From Candidatus Pelagibacterales bacterium (lineage in GTDB: Bacteria; Pseudomonadota; Alphaproteobacteria; Pelagibacterales; AG-422-B15), in contig JADHQX010000022.1 of NCBI GenBank assembly GCA_016777745.1, forward strand, positions 1 through 13,596: 13,596 nucleotides of DNA, given 5' to 3'. Below, in pieces: positions 4,322-12,461 of the stretch. The notes below the pieces were generated by a model that was given only the letters and a program-made list of their open reading frames with translations, made no database searches and was not told the DNA's origin. A program made the translations under genes and the position numbers. The first letter of the stretch is position 1, and every line of letters starts with the position of its first letter.

Positions 4322-5785
4322 ATGAGTTCAGCCCAAAACGTGTTGATGGAAGAGAAAAAACTGAAGCTTGAGCTTCGGCTCGCGCAGCTTGAAAAAAACG
4401 AAAAGTGCCAAGATGATTTTTTAACTTTCGTAAAAACAGTCTGGCCTGACTTTATTGCGGGCCGTCACCATCGGATCATTGCCGAGAAGCTGGAAAGGGT
4501 CGCGAGCGGCGAGCTAAAGCGTTTGATTATTAACATGGCACCGCGGCACACGAAGAGTGAGTTTGCGTCTTTCTTGTTTCCGGCATGGATGATGGGCCGT
4601 AATCCGAAAATGAAGATCATTCAGGCGACGCACACGACGGAATTGGCGGTTAACTTTGGTCGTAAAACAAAAAACTTGATTGAGAGTGATGACTTCAAGG
4701 ATATTTTCCCAGAGGTAAAGTTAGCGGCTGACAGTAAGGCCAGTGGTCGGTGGGACACGAACAAAGGTGGGATGTACTACGCGGTTGGTGTTGGTTCGAA
4801 CTTGGCGGGACGTGGTGGTGATTTGGTGATTATTGATGATCCGCACTCTGAGCAGACGGCGATGAGCAACAACGGCTTTGATGATGCTTGGGATTGGTAC
4901 ACAGGTGGTCCTAGACAGCGTTTACAGCCGGGTGGGTCAATTGTATTGGTTCAGACTAGGTGGTCTGAGAAGGACATGACGGGCCAATTACTGCGGGCTA
5001 TGTCAAAAGACCCGTTGGCGGACCAATGGGAAGTTGTGGAGTTACCGGCAATTTTTGAGGATGGGACTCCGTGCTGGCCAGAGTATTGGAGTTTGGAAGA
5101 TTTGACTTCGGTTAAGGCTTCGATTCCGCCTTCTAAGTGGAACGCTCAGTATCAGCAAAATCCTACGGGTGAAGAAAACGCGATCATTCCTAGAGAATGG
5201 TGGAAAGTTTGGGAGCCTGAAAAAATTCCGCAATTAGAATATGTGATACAAAGTTATGATACTGCTTTTAGTAAACGTGAGACGGCGGATTATTCTGCTA
5301 TTACGACGTGGGGGGTGTTTTATCCCAATGAGGGTGGTTCGGGTCCTAATTTAATTTTGTTAGATAGTAAAAAGGGACGTTGGGATTTTCCTGAGTTAAA
5401 GCAAGTGGCTCTTGACAACTATAAGTTTTGGGAACCAGATACTGTTATTGTTGAAGCAAAAGCGTCAGGGACCCCTTTGACACAGGAATTACGTGCTATG
5501 GGCATACCAGTTGTAAACTTTACACCGAGCCGCGGTAACGATAAGGTGAGTAGAGTACATAGTGTATCACCGTTATTTGAGGCTGGGATGGTCTGGGCAC
5601 CTGATGAAACTTTTTCGGACGAATTGATCGAAGAGGTTGCTGCTTTTCCTAACGGGGAGCATGATGACTTGGTTGATAGTATGACGCAGGCGCTTATGCG
5701 CTATAGACAAGGGAATTTCGTTCAACTACCAACAGATGACTGGGAAGATGAAGAAAACCATGCTAAAGTGAAAGCGTATTATTAA
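4322..5785 (+). CDS. terL: Terminase large subunit (ATPase and nuclease)
   Basis: The 487-residue motor protein pumps DNA into the procapsid through the portal and cuts the concatemer. The N-terminal ATPase has a non-canonical Walker A (APRHTKSE, 73-80), Walker B LVIIDD (168-173) and a probable coupling motif QTRW (211-214). The C-terminal RNase H-like nuclease has SYDTAF (D313), VEAKASGTPL (E378) and GEHDDLVDSM (D448, D449, D452), the usual acidic triad, and resembles the TIGR01630-type C-terminal domain. Length is normal for the family and both halves are complete. AGGGA (4312-4316) five bases before ATG 4322 fixes the start. It is the first gene of the late operon, directly after the parS-like sites. 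No small-subunit gene is recognisable beside it. Confidence 0.95.
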   Translation: MSSAQNVLMEEKKLKLELRLAQLEKNEKCQDDFLTFVKTVWPDFIAGRHHRIIAEKLERVASGELKRLIINMAPRHTKSEFASFLFPAWMMGRNPKMKIIQATHTTELAVNFGRKTKNLIESDDFKDIFPEVKLAADSKASGRWDTNKGGMYYAVGVGSNLAGRGGDLVIIDDPHSEQTAMSNNGFDDAWDWYTGGPRQRLQPGGSIVLVQTRWSEKDMTGQLLRAMSKDPLADQWEVVELPAIFEDGTPCWPEYWSLEDLTSVKASIPPSKWNAQYQQNPTGEENAIIPREWWKVWEPEKIPQLEYVIQSYDTAFSKRETADYSAITTWGVFYPNEGGSGPNLILLDSKKGRWDFPELKQVALDNYKFWEPDTVIVEAKASGTPLTQELRAMGIPVVNFTPSRGNDKVSRVHSVSPLFEAGMVWAPDETFSDELIEEVAAFPNGEHDDLVDSMTQALMRYRQGNFVQLPTDDWEDEENHAKVKAYY

Positions 5786-5806
5786 CTTTTTATGGAAGGT
5801 TTACGA

Positions 5807-6550
5807 ATGAATAGTGCCGCGGTAAATCTCGGAGCGGGAGGGTTCATCTCATATTTTGAAGACGGAGGAGCTTCTGTCCAACTAGGAGAGACTACCGAAC
5901 TTCCGGCCCCAGTTCAAGAGCAAGAGTTCGAAGAACGTGGTGTAGGTACTTTTTTAGCAGAACAATATTTGCCGTTCATGGACCCTCCAGAGGGCGCACG
6001 GTACGATGCCGACAGACAGTCGGAGATCAGAGCGTCGGGTAATCCGGGTTCCGAGGCCCGCGAAACTTATTACGGGGACGGCCCTACCTTTTTCGAGAAC
6101 CTCGAAAGTGAATACGGGTATCCGTTAGTTCAAGACCCTATATCGGGTAAAAATCGTCATGGTCGGCCAGCCGGTCGCCAAGATTTACCCACACCCCAAG
6201 AACTGGCGGATAGTCGTGCGCATATGTTAGGTAGTGCAATGATGTCCGCGGACTACGGCCCAAAGACCGCGATGACGGTTGGTAACATGAACGAAGATTT
6301 TAGTGCTTCTAACCGTTTACATCGTGCTATGGATAAGCGTAACAATGCGGTAGGCATATCAATATTTAAACAAGCTGGTATAAACGCTACTCCCGCGCAA
6401 CTTGCGCAGATGGTAGATGCTAAAATTTTCCAGCAACTGGATGCAATTATGGGACGGCCTACGAATGATCGTGGCTTTGCAAGTCCTGAGAAGGGGCCTG
6501 ATCTGTATATACCGCGAGATCAGTACGGCTACTTCATTTCAGATTATTAG
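5807..6550 (+). CDS. DUF6973-like protein between terminase and portal
   Basis: A 247-residue soluble protein without a clear function. The first 60 residues are acidic and low-complexity, the middle is rich in Tyr, Gly and Pro, and the C-terminal half is a helical domain. The pattern ADSRAHMLGSAMMSADYG (about 134-151) followed by AMDKRNNAVG (174-183) resembles DUF6973-type domains, which typically carry an Arg-His helix and a DLHNNxxG motif. Some expected His positions are not obvious, so the match is tentative. ATG 5807 is chosen over the in-frame ATG 5792 because GGAAGG (5794-5799) sits seven bases before 5807, while 5792 has no ribosome binding site. A role in the virion or in packaging is inferred only from its position. 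Confidence 0.7.
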   Translation: MNSAAVNLGAGGFISYFEDGGASVQLGETTELPAPVQEQEFEERGVGTFLAEQYLPFMDPPEGARYDADRQSEIRASGNPGSEARETYYGDGPTFFENLESEYGYPLVQDPISGKNRHGRPAGRQDLPTPQELADSRAHMLGSAMMSADYGPKTAMTVGNMNEDFSASNRLHRAMDKRNNAVGISIFKQAGINATPAQLAQMVDAKIFQQLDAIMGRPTNDRGFASPEKGPDLYIPRDQYGYFISDY

Positions 6551-6558
6551 GAGCGGAA

Positions 6559-9009
6559 ATGGCAAATGGTAAACCAAACGCAGGCTTGATGGATGTTCCA
6601 TCACAACTTGACCCGGACGACTTAATGGCTGAGATAGAGATCGAGCTTCCGGATAGTCAGAACATTGTGATGGCAGAAATTGAAGCTGAAGATGTTGGCT
6701 CCATTGAGATCAGCCCTGAAGAAGATGGCGGGGTTACTGTTGATTTTGATCCGCAGGACCAGCGTGGTGTTAACGGAGATTTTTACGCTAACTTAGCAGA
6801 AGAGATACCGGACCGTGAGTTATCACGTATTTCCAGTGATCTGTTGTCTGAGTTTGACGCTAACAAGGCGAGTCGCCAAGAGTGGGAAGATGCTTACACT
6901 AACGGTCTTGAGCTTTTAGGCTTTACCTATGATGAGCGCACCCAGCCTTTTCGTGGAGCATCCGCGGTAACACATCCTTTGCTTGCTGAAGCTGCTACGC
7001 AGTTCCAAGCGCAAGCTTTTAACGAATTATTACCTGCTTCGGGTCCCGTTCGAACTGTTGTTATGGGCAAAGAATCGCCCTCAAAGAACCAGCAAGCACA
7101 ACGTGTACGTCAGTTTATGAACTATTACATCACTACGGTGATGGAAGAATACACGCCCGACATGGACCAGATGTTGTTTTATCTCCCGTTAGCGGGTTCT
7201 ACGTTTAAGAAGACGTATTACGATGAAACGTTAGGTCGTGCGGTATCCAAGTTTGTCCCGGCAGAGAACTTAGTTGTTCCTTATGAGACCGCGGACCTCG
7301 AAACATGTCCTAACATTACGCAAGTTGTGCGTATGTCGCTCAACGATTTACGCAAGCGCCAGATTTACGGCACGTATTTAGACGTTGAAGTTATACCTGC
7401 ACAGAAGGAAATGAGTTCGCTCGACGGCGAGATGGACCGCATTGAAGGCTTGGAACCTAACCAGATAGATTATGATTGTACAATTTTAGAAGTACACGCT
7501 GATTTAGATTTGGAAGGTTATGAAGAGCTAGATGACGAGGGTGAGCCTACAGGAATTAAGGTTCCTTACATCGTAACGATTTCCGAGGACAACGGCCAGA
7601 TTCTGTCGATCCGCCGTAACTATCAGGAAGACGACGAGTTAAAGAAAAAAATACAATACTTCACCCACTTTAAATTCCTACCGGGCTTTGGTTTTTACGG
7701 GTTAGGTTTAATACACACTATTGGTGGTTTGTCACGAACTGCCACAGCGGCTTTGCGACAGTTGATTGACGCCGGTACGTTGTCCAACCTTCCAGCAGGC
7801 TTCAAGGCCCGCGGACTACGGATCAGGGATGATGATTCTCCGTTGCAACCCGGTGAGTTCCGAGATGTGGACGCACCCGGAGGGGCTATCCGTGACAGCC
7901 TTATGCCGTTGCCATTCAAGGGTCCTGACCAAACATTGTTCCAGTTGTTGGGATTTGTTGTAGAAGCCGGTCAGCGTTTTGCTACGATCACGGACCTTAA
8001 AGTAGGGGACGGTAATCAGCAGGCTGCGGTAGGTACAACGTTAGCGATGATGGAACAGGGTACTCGTGTAATGAGTGCGGTCCATAAGCGTTTGCATTAC
8101 GGCATGAAGCAGGAGTTTAGAATCCTTGCTCGCGTTATGTCTGAGAGTTTGCCCCAGCGGTATCCGTATACGGTTCCGGGTGGTGACGAGCAGATTATGC
8201 GTGAGGATTTTGATGACCGCGTAGATGTAATGCCGGTTAGTAATCCTAATGTATTTAGTCAAGCGCAGCGTATTGTACTGGCACAGACTAAGCTTCAGCT
8301 TGCCTCGCAGGCTCCAGAAATACACAACATTAGTGAAGTGTATCGTGATATGTACGAGGCACTTGGTGTAACGGACATTGATCGGATTATGAAAGCGGTT
8401 CCGACAGACGAACCCGTACCTATTGATCCGGCGCAAGAAAACATTAATGTATTGGATATGTTGCCGTTACATGCCTTTGAGGGTCAGAACCATCAAGCCC
8501 ACATTCAAGCGCACTTAACGTTTGGCGCATCTCCAATGGTTGGTAATATGCCGCCGATGGCGATAAGCTTGCAGAAGCACGTCATGGAGCATGTTCAGAT
8601 TGCAGCGAAAGAACAAGCTGCGGTTGCGTACCTACAGCAGGTACAGCAGAAAGGTGGTCAGCCTGCTAGTGATGACGAGATGTTAGAGATTGAGCGTATT
8701 ACGGCACAGTTTGTAGCGGAAGGTTTACAACAGGTTAAAGAACTATCTGGCGAATTGTCTGGTGCTGGCGCTCCTGATCCGTTGGTTCAGCTTAAAGAGC
8801 AAGAGCTACAGATTAAGGCACAGGGCGATCAGGCCGATCAACAGATTGACCAAGCCAAGGTTGAGTTGGACGCACAAAATCAACAGATGCGTGGTTCACA
8901 GTTCGACAGGCGTCTTGCTTCTCAGGAAGCACAAACACAGGCACGTATCCAGTCTGCAATGGAGCGTGAGATATTGAAACAGTCAGGAGGGAATCCAAAT
9001 GAAAGGTAA
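6559..9009 (+). CDS. Portal protein
   Basis: An 816-residue protein placed right after terminase, as expected for the portal, the ring at one capsid vertex through which DNA passes. Residues 1-85 are very acidic. The conserved body begins SRQEWEDAYTNGLELLGFTY (105-124) and includes PFRGASAVTHPLLAEAATQF (130-149), LPASGPVRT (158-166) and AENLVVPY (235-242), a layout I associate with large podovirus-type portals (P22 portal is about 725 residues). The last 80 residues are Gln/Ala-rich and strongly helical, like the barrel or coiled-coil end of large portals. AGGAG (6549-6553) overlaps the upstream stop and fixes ATG 6559. The 3' end overlaps the next gene by 11 bases. Confidence 0.85.
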   Translation: MANGKPNAGLMDVPSQLDPDDLMAEIEIELPDSQNIVMAEIEAEDVGSIEISPEEDGGVTVDFDPQDQRGVNGDFYANLAEEIPDRELSRISSDLLSEFDANKASRQEWEDAYTNGLELLGFTYDERTQPFRGASAVTHPLLAEAATQFQAQAFNELLPASGPVRTVVMGKESPSKNQQAQRVRQFMNYYITTVMEEYTPDMDQMLFYLPLAGSTFKKTYYDETLGRAVSKFVPAENLVVPYETADLETCPNITQVVRMSLNDLRKRQIYGTYLDVEVIPAQKEMSSLDGEMDRIEGLEPNQIDYDCTILEVHADLDLEGYEELDDEGEPTGIKVPYIVTISEDNGQILSIRRNYQEDDELKKKIQYFTHFKFLPGFGFYGLGLIHTIGGLSRTATAALRQLIDAGTLSNLPAGFKARGLRIRDDDSPLQPGEFRDVDAPGGAIRDSLMPLPFKGPDQTLFQLLGFVVEAGQRFATITDLKVGDGNQQAAVGTTLAMMEQGTRVMSAVHKRLHYGMKQEFRILARVMSESLPQRYPYTVPGGDEQIMREDFDDRVDVMPVSNPNVFSQAQRIVLAQTKLQLASQAPEIHNISEVYRDMYEALGVTDIDRIMKAVPTDEPVPIDPAQENINVLDMLPLHAFEGQNHQAHIQAHLTFGASPMVGNMPPMAISLQKHVMEHVQIAAKEQAAVAYLQQVQQKGGQPASDDEMLEIERITAQFVAEGLQQVKELSGELSGAGAPDPLVQLKEQELQIKAQGDQADQQIDQAKVELDAQNQQMRGSQFDRRLASQEAQTQARIQSAMEREILKQSGGNPNER

Positions 9010-9220
9010 AGTAAAAGTAAACGGTTCAGCGCCGAAAGCGCCACCAAAGCCAGTAGAGTATGCACAGATCGACAAGCAAGGTCGTATTCCTTATGGGAAG
9101 ACAGCTAACGTTTCTGTACCAAAATCTGTAATTGATTACAGTGGTGCGTCACCTACTCGGAAAGAAACCGCTCGTGGTATGGGTGCTGCGAAACGAGGCG
9201 GAAGCTACATAGGTTGTTAA
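8999..9220 (+). CDS. Small basic phage protein following portal
   Basis: This 73-residue protein is rich in Lys, Pro and Gly and probably has little fixed structure. It starts [18 protein letters not shown] and ends with [16 protein letters not shown]. From memory, a short C-terminal motif like RGxGAAxRGxx(Y/F) occurs in small proteins just after the portal gene in many aquatic phages, which supports it as a real gene. AGGAGG (8985-8990) lies a few bases before ATG 8999, and the start lies inside the 3' end of the portal gene, in another frame, so translation is coupled. No enzyme motif is present. A structural or DNA-binding role would fit the charge but is a guess. Confidence 0.75.
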   Translation: MKGKVKVNGSAPKAPPKPVEYAQIDKQGRIPYGKTANVSVPKSVIDYSGASPTRKETARGMGAAKRGGSYIGC

Positions 9221-9221
9221 G

Positions 9222-9425
9222 ATGCCGTTAAAGAAAGGTAGCAGCAACAAAACGAAAAGCCAGAACATCAAGAAATTGATGGACGAAGGCTATGAACAGA
9301 ACCAAGCAGTTGCTATTGCTTTGTCTGAGGCCGGGGAAACTCCAGCCAAGCGAATGGCACGTGGCGGGATGGTAAAGGGTTTTAGTCCTATTGCCCGCCC
9401 ACAACGTTTTTTAGGAGTTTTCTGA
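9222..9425 (+). CDS. Small basic phage protein (MPLKKGxS...QAVAIAL type)
   Basis: A 67-residue protein with the pattern [20 protein letters not shown] then [17 protein letters not shown] (28-44). I recognise this as the form of a widespread short phage protein (MPLxKGxSxxxxxxNIxxLxxEGxxxxQAVAIALxxA) of unknown function. The C-terminus is Gly/Arg/Phe-rich ([14 protein letters not shown]). The helix-turn arrangement and positive charge may suit nucleic acid or protein binding, but no function is established. It begins one base after the upstream stop with only a weak ribosome binding site, so reinitiation is likely. Its stop overlaps the next ATG (CTGATGG, 9422-9428). Confidence 0.8.
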   Translation: MPLKKGSSNKTKSQNIKKLMDEGYEQNQAVAIALSEAGETPAKRMARGGMVKGFSPIARPQRFLGVF

Positions 9426-11539
9426 TGGTAGATTTTAGCAGGTTTATGGTGGGTGGAAGAGGAAATAGATTTGAACCTCTTCCCGAAACGGTTATACCAC
9501 GTCTTAAAATGCCGGTAGTGGCAGAACCTGCGCCATATGCTGATCCCGCGCCAGTACCACAACCAAGGCCACAACCGATTCCGCAACCTGCTCCGGCACC
9601 TGCTCCAGAGCCAACAAACAAAAATTTCACCGCAGAAGAGCTTGTATCTGAATACAACAATTCTAGGGGAGCACAAGATTTTAGCCTTACTGCTACTTAT
9701 GATCCTGCGACAAACACGTTTGTAGAAGACGTGAGTGCTTTCGGTTTCGAAGGGGATGCCGCAACTAAACAATACACTCCTGAAGAGTTTATGGATCGAC
9801 TGGGTTATGAGTCGAGTGCGAGTAATACTTTTTCTTTTACGCCGCCGGACCCTAGTCCTCAACAACTTGTGGATATGTACAACAATTCTCCTGCGGCCTC
9901 CGACTTTGACCTTAACGCTTCCTACGATCCGGACACAAATACCTATACAGAAGATGTAAGTTCGTTTGGTTTTGAAGGAGATGCTGCGACTAAGGAATAC
10001 ACTCCTGAAGAGTTTATGGACCGTATTGGTTACGAGGCCCCGACATCTACCGCCCCTATGCCAGAAGTTGTTACTGCTCCACCCGAAGGTATTGCTACTT
10101 TACCGCAAGCTCCTGTGGAGCCACCGGCACCACCTGTGCAAGTACCTCCACCGGTTATGCAACCTGCGCCGCCCGAAGCGGTAGCACCACCTGTGCAAGT
10201 ACCACCCCCAGTTGTTCAACCCGAACCTTTAGCCGGTCCGGGAATGCCAACGCCGTCGGGTGGTTTTTTACCGGGAATTGATTTAAATAATTTAGATTTA
10301 AGTGGCTTGGCCTTACCAAACCAAGTTCAACCCGCACCAGAAGCTGTGGCACCTCCCCCCGTTGTTCAACCTGCGGTTGATCCGTCTTTGTACAGCGATC
10401 CTGAATTAGGTGTAGAACCCGGTTTTGGCGGTACTCGTGGTGTGTCTCCTATGAGTCCCAGAGAACAAATGGGTTCTAACTATATTGAACCTAGAGATGG
10501 TCCCGGTCAGGTGCCTCCCGGTCGAAGAGCAGGTGTAGACGATCCAACAGGCATTGAAACCATGGCGGAGGCCGTGGGCCAAGGTGATTACTTAGGTATT
10601 CCTTTACCAGATGGCGGTACATTCGATTTAAGCACACTTGATCTAAGCAGTATTGGTGGCGAAGGTGGGATGGGTAACGTAGACCCCTCTTTATATAGCG
10701 ATCCCGGATTAGGCGGCGGTCCTCGTGGAGAACCTTTACCGGATACAAGGGGAGGCGGACCGGGGTTTGATCCATATGCGGGCGTTACTGGCGGGCTTGG
10801 TCCCGGCGGTTACGGCCCAGAAGGTGGGGGCTTCGCACCGGGCGGCGAACCGGCGTTTAACCCACCACAAGGCGCTATAGATGAAGCCCAAGGAACCACG
10901 TACACCGGAAATAACTTTACGCCAGACTTGTCTGGTTTAGATTTAGACTTTTCCAACCTTGATTTATCAGGGCTTGATTTAGGAAACCTTAATATCGGTG
11001 GTGAAGGTGGGGCGGGTAATAACTCCTATAACCCTGAAGACCAAGGCGGTCCACAAGGTGGTCCCGGTAGGGGCAATGGTCCCGGAAATACCAATACGGG
11101 AAGCGCCGATACGGGCGGCACTGATACTAACAACCCTTATCCCTTTATTCCGCCCGGAACCAATACTAGCGGCATGACGCCGGAAACCTTAGCAGGTCTT
11201 AATAGTTTCTACGAAATGTACCCTGATGGTTTCGATTATAATGGTTTAGATTTATCGGGCATAGGTAACATAGACTTCAGTGGGGTTCCCGGCGGAACCA
11301 CCGGAACAGGCGACGGTTCTTACACAGTAGACCCTGTTGATCCTGTTGGTGATCTAGGAACGGGCGATGATGCGGGCAGCGACCCTATTGACGTTACGAC
11401 ACCGTATGTTCCACCTGAAACTAGAGCGGCCAGTTCGTATGGTCTGACGGGCGCGGTACAAACAATGCCTGTTGCGGCTAACCCTTTTAGAAGACCTGAA
11501 GCGCAGCAAGGTATAGGGTCTTTAGCGGGCGGTGGTTAA
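9425..11539 (+). CDS. Large Pro/Gly-rich repeat protein, possible virion or head-associated protein
   Basis: A 704-residue low-complexity protein. After an N-terminal PQPRPQPIPQPAPAPAPEP tract come two homologous modules (about 71-129 and 146-204, 75 residues apart) sharing YNNS, DxTNTxxEDVS, FGFEGDAATK and YTPEEFMDR. Next are Pro/Val tracts (PPVQVPPPV repeated, 236-265). The second half is Gly/Asn-rich, with four islands of LDLSG-type repeats, two DPSLYSDPxLG motifs and two GGEGGxGN motifs. No signal peptide or membrane helix is seen. AGGAG (9413-9417) precedes ATG 9425, which overlaps the upstream stop. The repeats and position suggest an extended structural protein, but no family is recognised. 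Confidence 0.75.
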   Translation: MVDFSRFMVGGRGNRFEPLPETVIPRLKMPVVAEPAPYADPAPVPQPRPQPIPQPAPAPAPEPTNKNFTAEELVSEYNNSRGAQDFSLTATYDPATNTFVEDVSAFGFEGDAATKQYTPEEFMDRLGYESSASNTFSFTPPDPSPQQLVDMYNNSPAASDFDLNASYDPDTNTYTEDVSSFGFEGDAATKEYTPEEFMDRIGYEAPTSTAPMPEVVTAPPEGIATLPQAPVEPPAPPVQVPPPVMQPAPPEAVAPPVQVPPPVVQPEPLAGPGMPTPSGGFLPGIDLNNLDLSGLALPNQVQPAPEAVAPPPVVQPAVDPSLYSDPELGVEPGFGGTRGVSPMSPREQMGSNYIEPRDGPGQVPPGRRAGVDDPTGIETMAEAVGQGDYLGIPLPDGGTFDLSTLDLSSIGGEGGMGNVDPSLYSDPGLGGGPRGEPLPDTRGGGPGFDPYAGVTGGLGPGGYGPEGGGFAPGGEPAFNPPQGAIDEAQGTTYTGNNFTPDLSGLDLDFSNLDLSGLDLGNLNIGGEGGAGNNSYNPEDQGGPQGGPGRGNGPGNTNTGSADTGGTDTNNPYPFIPPGTNTSGMTPETLAGLNSFYEMYPDGFDYNGLDLSGIGNIDFSGVPGGTTGTGDGSYTVDPVDPVGDLGTGDDAGSDPIDVTTPYVPPETRAASSYGLTGAVQTMPVAANPFRRPEAQQGIGSLAGGG
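9635..10036 (+). repeat. In-gene duplication of a module of about 60 residues
   Basis: Two copies (9635-9811 and 9860-10036) lie 225 bp apart inside the Pro-rich gene. The protein copies are clearly alike (GFEGDAATK and YTPEEFMDR are identical), while many codons differ at the third position, which suggests an old duplication kept under selection rather than a recent copy or assembly error. Confidence 0.8.
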
Positions 11540-11541
11540 AA

Positions 11542-11913
11542 ATGTTACAACAGTTAATAGGACCTGTTACAGGCCTACTCGATAAATTCATTGAGGACAA
11601 AGATCAGAAAGCAAAGCTGGCCCATGAGATTGGGACCATGGCCGAAAAACATGGGCAGGAGATTGCCCTTGCGCAGATTGCGCTAAATACCGCCGATGCT
11701 AAAGGTAACTGGTTTCAATCGTCATGGAGGCCGTTATGTGGGCATGTTTGCGTTCTTGGTTTAGCCGTCAATTTTTTAGTCTCGCCAATTGCCGCAGGTT
11801 TTGGCATAACAGTCCCACAAGCGGACATGTCGGTAATGATGCCGGTGTTAATGGGAATGTTGGGTCTAGGCGGACTCAGGTCCTTCGAGAAGACGAAAGG
11901 CGTAGCAAAATGA
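11542..11913 (+). CDS. Holin of the GTA 3-TM type
   Basis: This 123-residue protein would form the inner-membrane lesion that lets the endolysin reach the peptidoglycan. It begins with a charged amphipathic helix (LLDKFIEDKDQKAKLAHEI, 12-30), then a second helix with ALAQIALNTADAK, and the diagnostic SSWRPLCGHVCVLGLAVNF (60-78), which matches the (A/S)xWRPxxGWxC signature of the GTA_holin_3TM family. Hydrophobic segments are about 66-88 and 97-113, with a basic C-terminus (KTKGVAK). Family members have about this length. The start lies two bases after the upstream stop with no strong ribosome binding site nearby. Its TGA overlaps the endolysin ATG (ATGA, 11910-11913), so the two are coupled. 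Confidence 0.88.
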   Translation: MLQQLIGPVTGLLDKFIEDKDQKAKLAHEIGTMAEKHGQEIALAQIALNTADAKGNWFQSSWRPLCGHVCVLGLAVNFLVSPIAAGFGITVPQADMSVMMPVLMGMLGLGGLRSFEKTKGVAK

Positions 11914-12380
11914 GTTTTAAGTTATCACAACGCAGTCTAGGTAAACTGGACGGTGTTCACCCTAAATTACAAGAAGTGGTTAAGTTGGCTATAGGCTATA
12001 CTAACGTAGACTTTGGTGTAACTTACGGGGTTCGATCTCTTGAAGAACAAGAACGTCTGTATAAATCTGGTCGATCACAAACTATGAACTCAAAGCACCT
12101 TCTTCAGGATGATGGCTATTGTCACGCTGTAGACGTGGTTGCTTATGATGGTTCAGATGTTGTTTGGGAAATTAACGTTTATGATGATATTTGTGATGCG
12201 TTTAAGAAAGCCGCTATTGAAGTAGGTTTGCCTATAAAATGGGGCGCGGCATGGTCAGAGGGAGATATTCGTACTTATGAAGGAACTGCGGAAGATGCTA
12301 TGAACGCTTACATAGACTTGCGTAGAAGCCAGTCACGTAGGCCTTTTATAGATGGGCCGCATTTTGAGGTAATCGCATAA
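11910..12380 (+). CDS. Endolysin, M15-family peptidase
   Basis: A 156-residue zinc peptidase that would cut peptidoglycan peptide stems (L-alanyl-D-glutamate or D-Ala-D-Ala carboxypeptidase type). The M15 pattern is visible: GVTYGVRSLEEQERLYKSG (36-54) as the family's substrate-side stretch, SKH (61-63) and HAVD (72-75) supplying two zinc ligands (H63, D75), and DGPHFEV (148-154) giving the third (H151). No signal peptide is present, so export depends on the holin. The true start is ATG 11910, overlapping the holin stop, with AAAGG (11896-11900) upstream; a longer in-frame extension to 11724 exists but runs inside the holin gene and is not believed. No spanin genes are recognised nearby. Confidence 0.9.
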   Translation: MSFKLSQRSLGKLDGVHPKLQEVVKLAIGYTNVDFGVTYGVRSLEEQERLYKSGRSQTMNSKHLLQDDGYCHAVDVVAYDGSDVVWEINVYDDICDAFKKAAIEVGLPIKWGAAWSEGDIRTYEGTAEDAMNAYIDLRRSQSRRPFIDGPHFEVIA

Positions 12381-12395
12381 AATAATACTTTGTCC

Positions 12396-12450
12396 TAGCA
12401 CATCTTATACTTTATGTGCTACGATATTATCAGACATTGTTCGATAATAT
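12396..12450 (+). promoter_or_regulatory. Two adjacent AT-rich hairpins in the gap after the endolysin
   Basis: TAGCACAT (12396-12403) pairs with ATGTGCTA (12414-12421) around a 10-base loop. Immediately after, ATATTATC (12424-12431) pairs with GATAATAT (12443-12450) around an 11-base loop. Both stems are perfect 8-bp repeats. Neither has a following T-run, so they are not standard terminators. They fill the only non-coding gap of the late operon and may be operators, RNA processing sites or mRNA stabilisers. TTATAC (12405-12410) in the first loop could be a -10. Confidence 0.55.
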
Positions 12451-12461
12451 GCGAGGTATAA

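Noticed and set aside
9290..9865. 191-codon minus-strand open frame opposite the small basic gene and the Pro-rich gene
   Set aside because: It is a shadow of the Pro-rich gene: composition is Arg/Cys/Trp/Ser-rich without domain signal, and the plus-strand genes here have good start signals and coupled junctions.
11724..12380. Longer 218-residue version of the endolysin starting at 11724
   Set aside because: The extra N-terminus lies within the holin gene in another frame, has no M15 similarity, and ATG 11910 shows the coupled ATGA start.
12372..12383. ATCGCATAAAAT as a promoter at the end of the endolysin gene
   Set aside because: It resembles the -10 context seen elsewhere, but there is no -35 at 16-19 bases and the bases are constrained by the end of the coding sequence.
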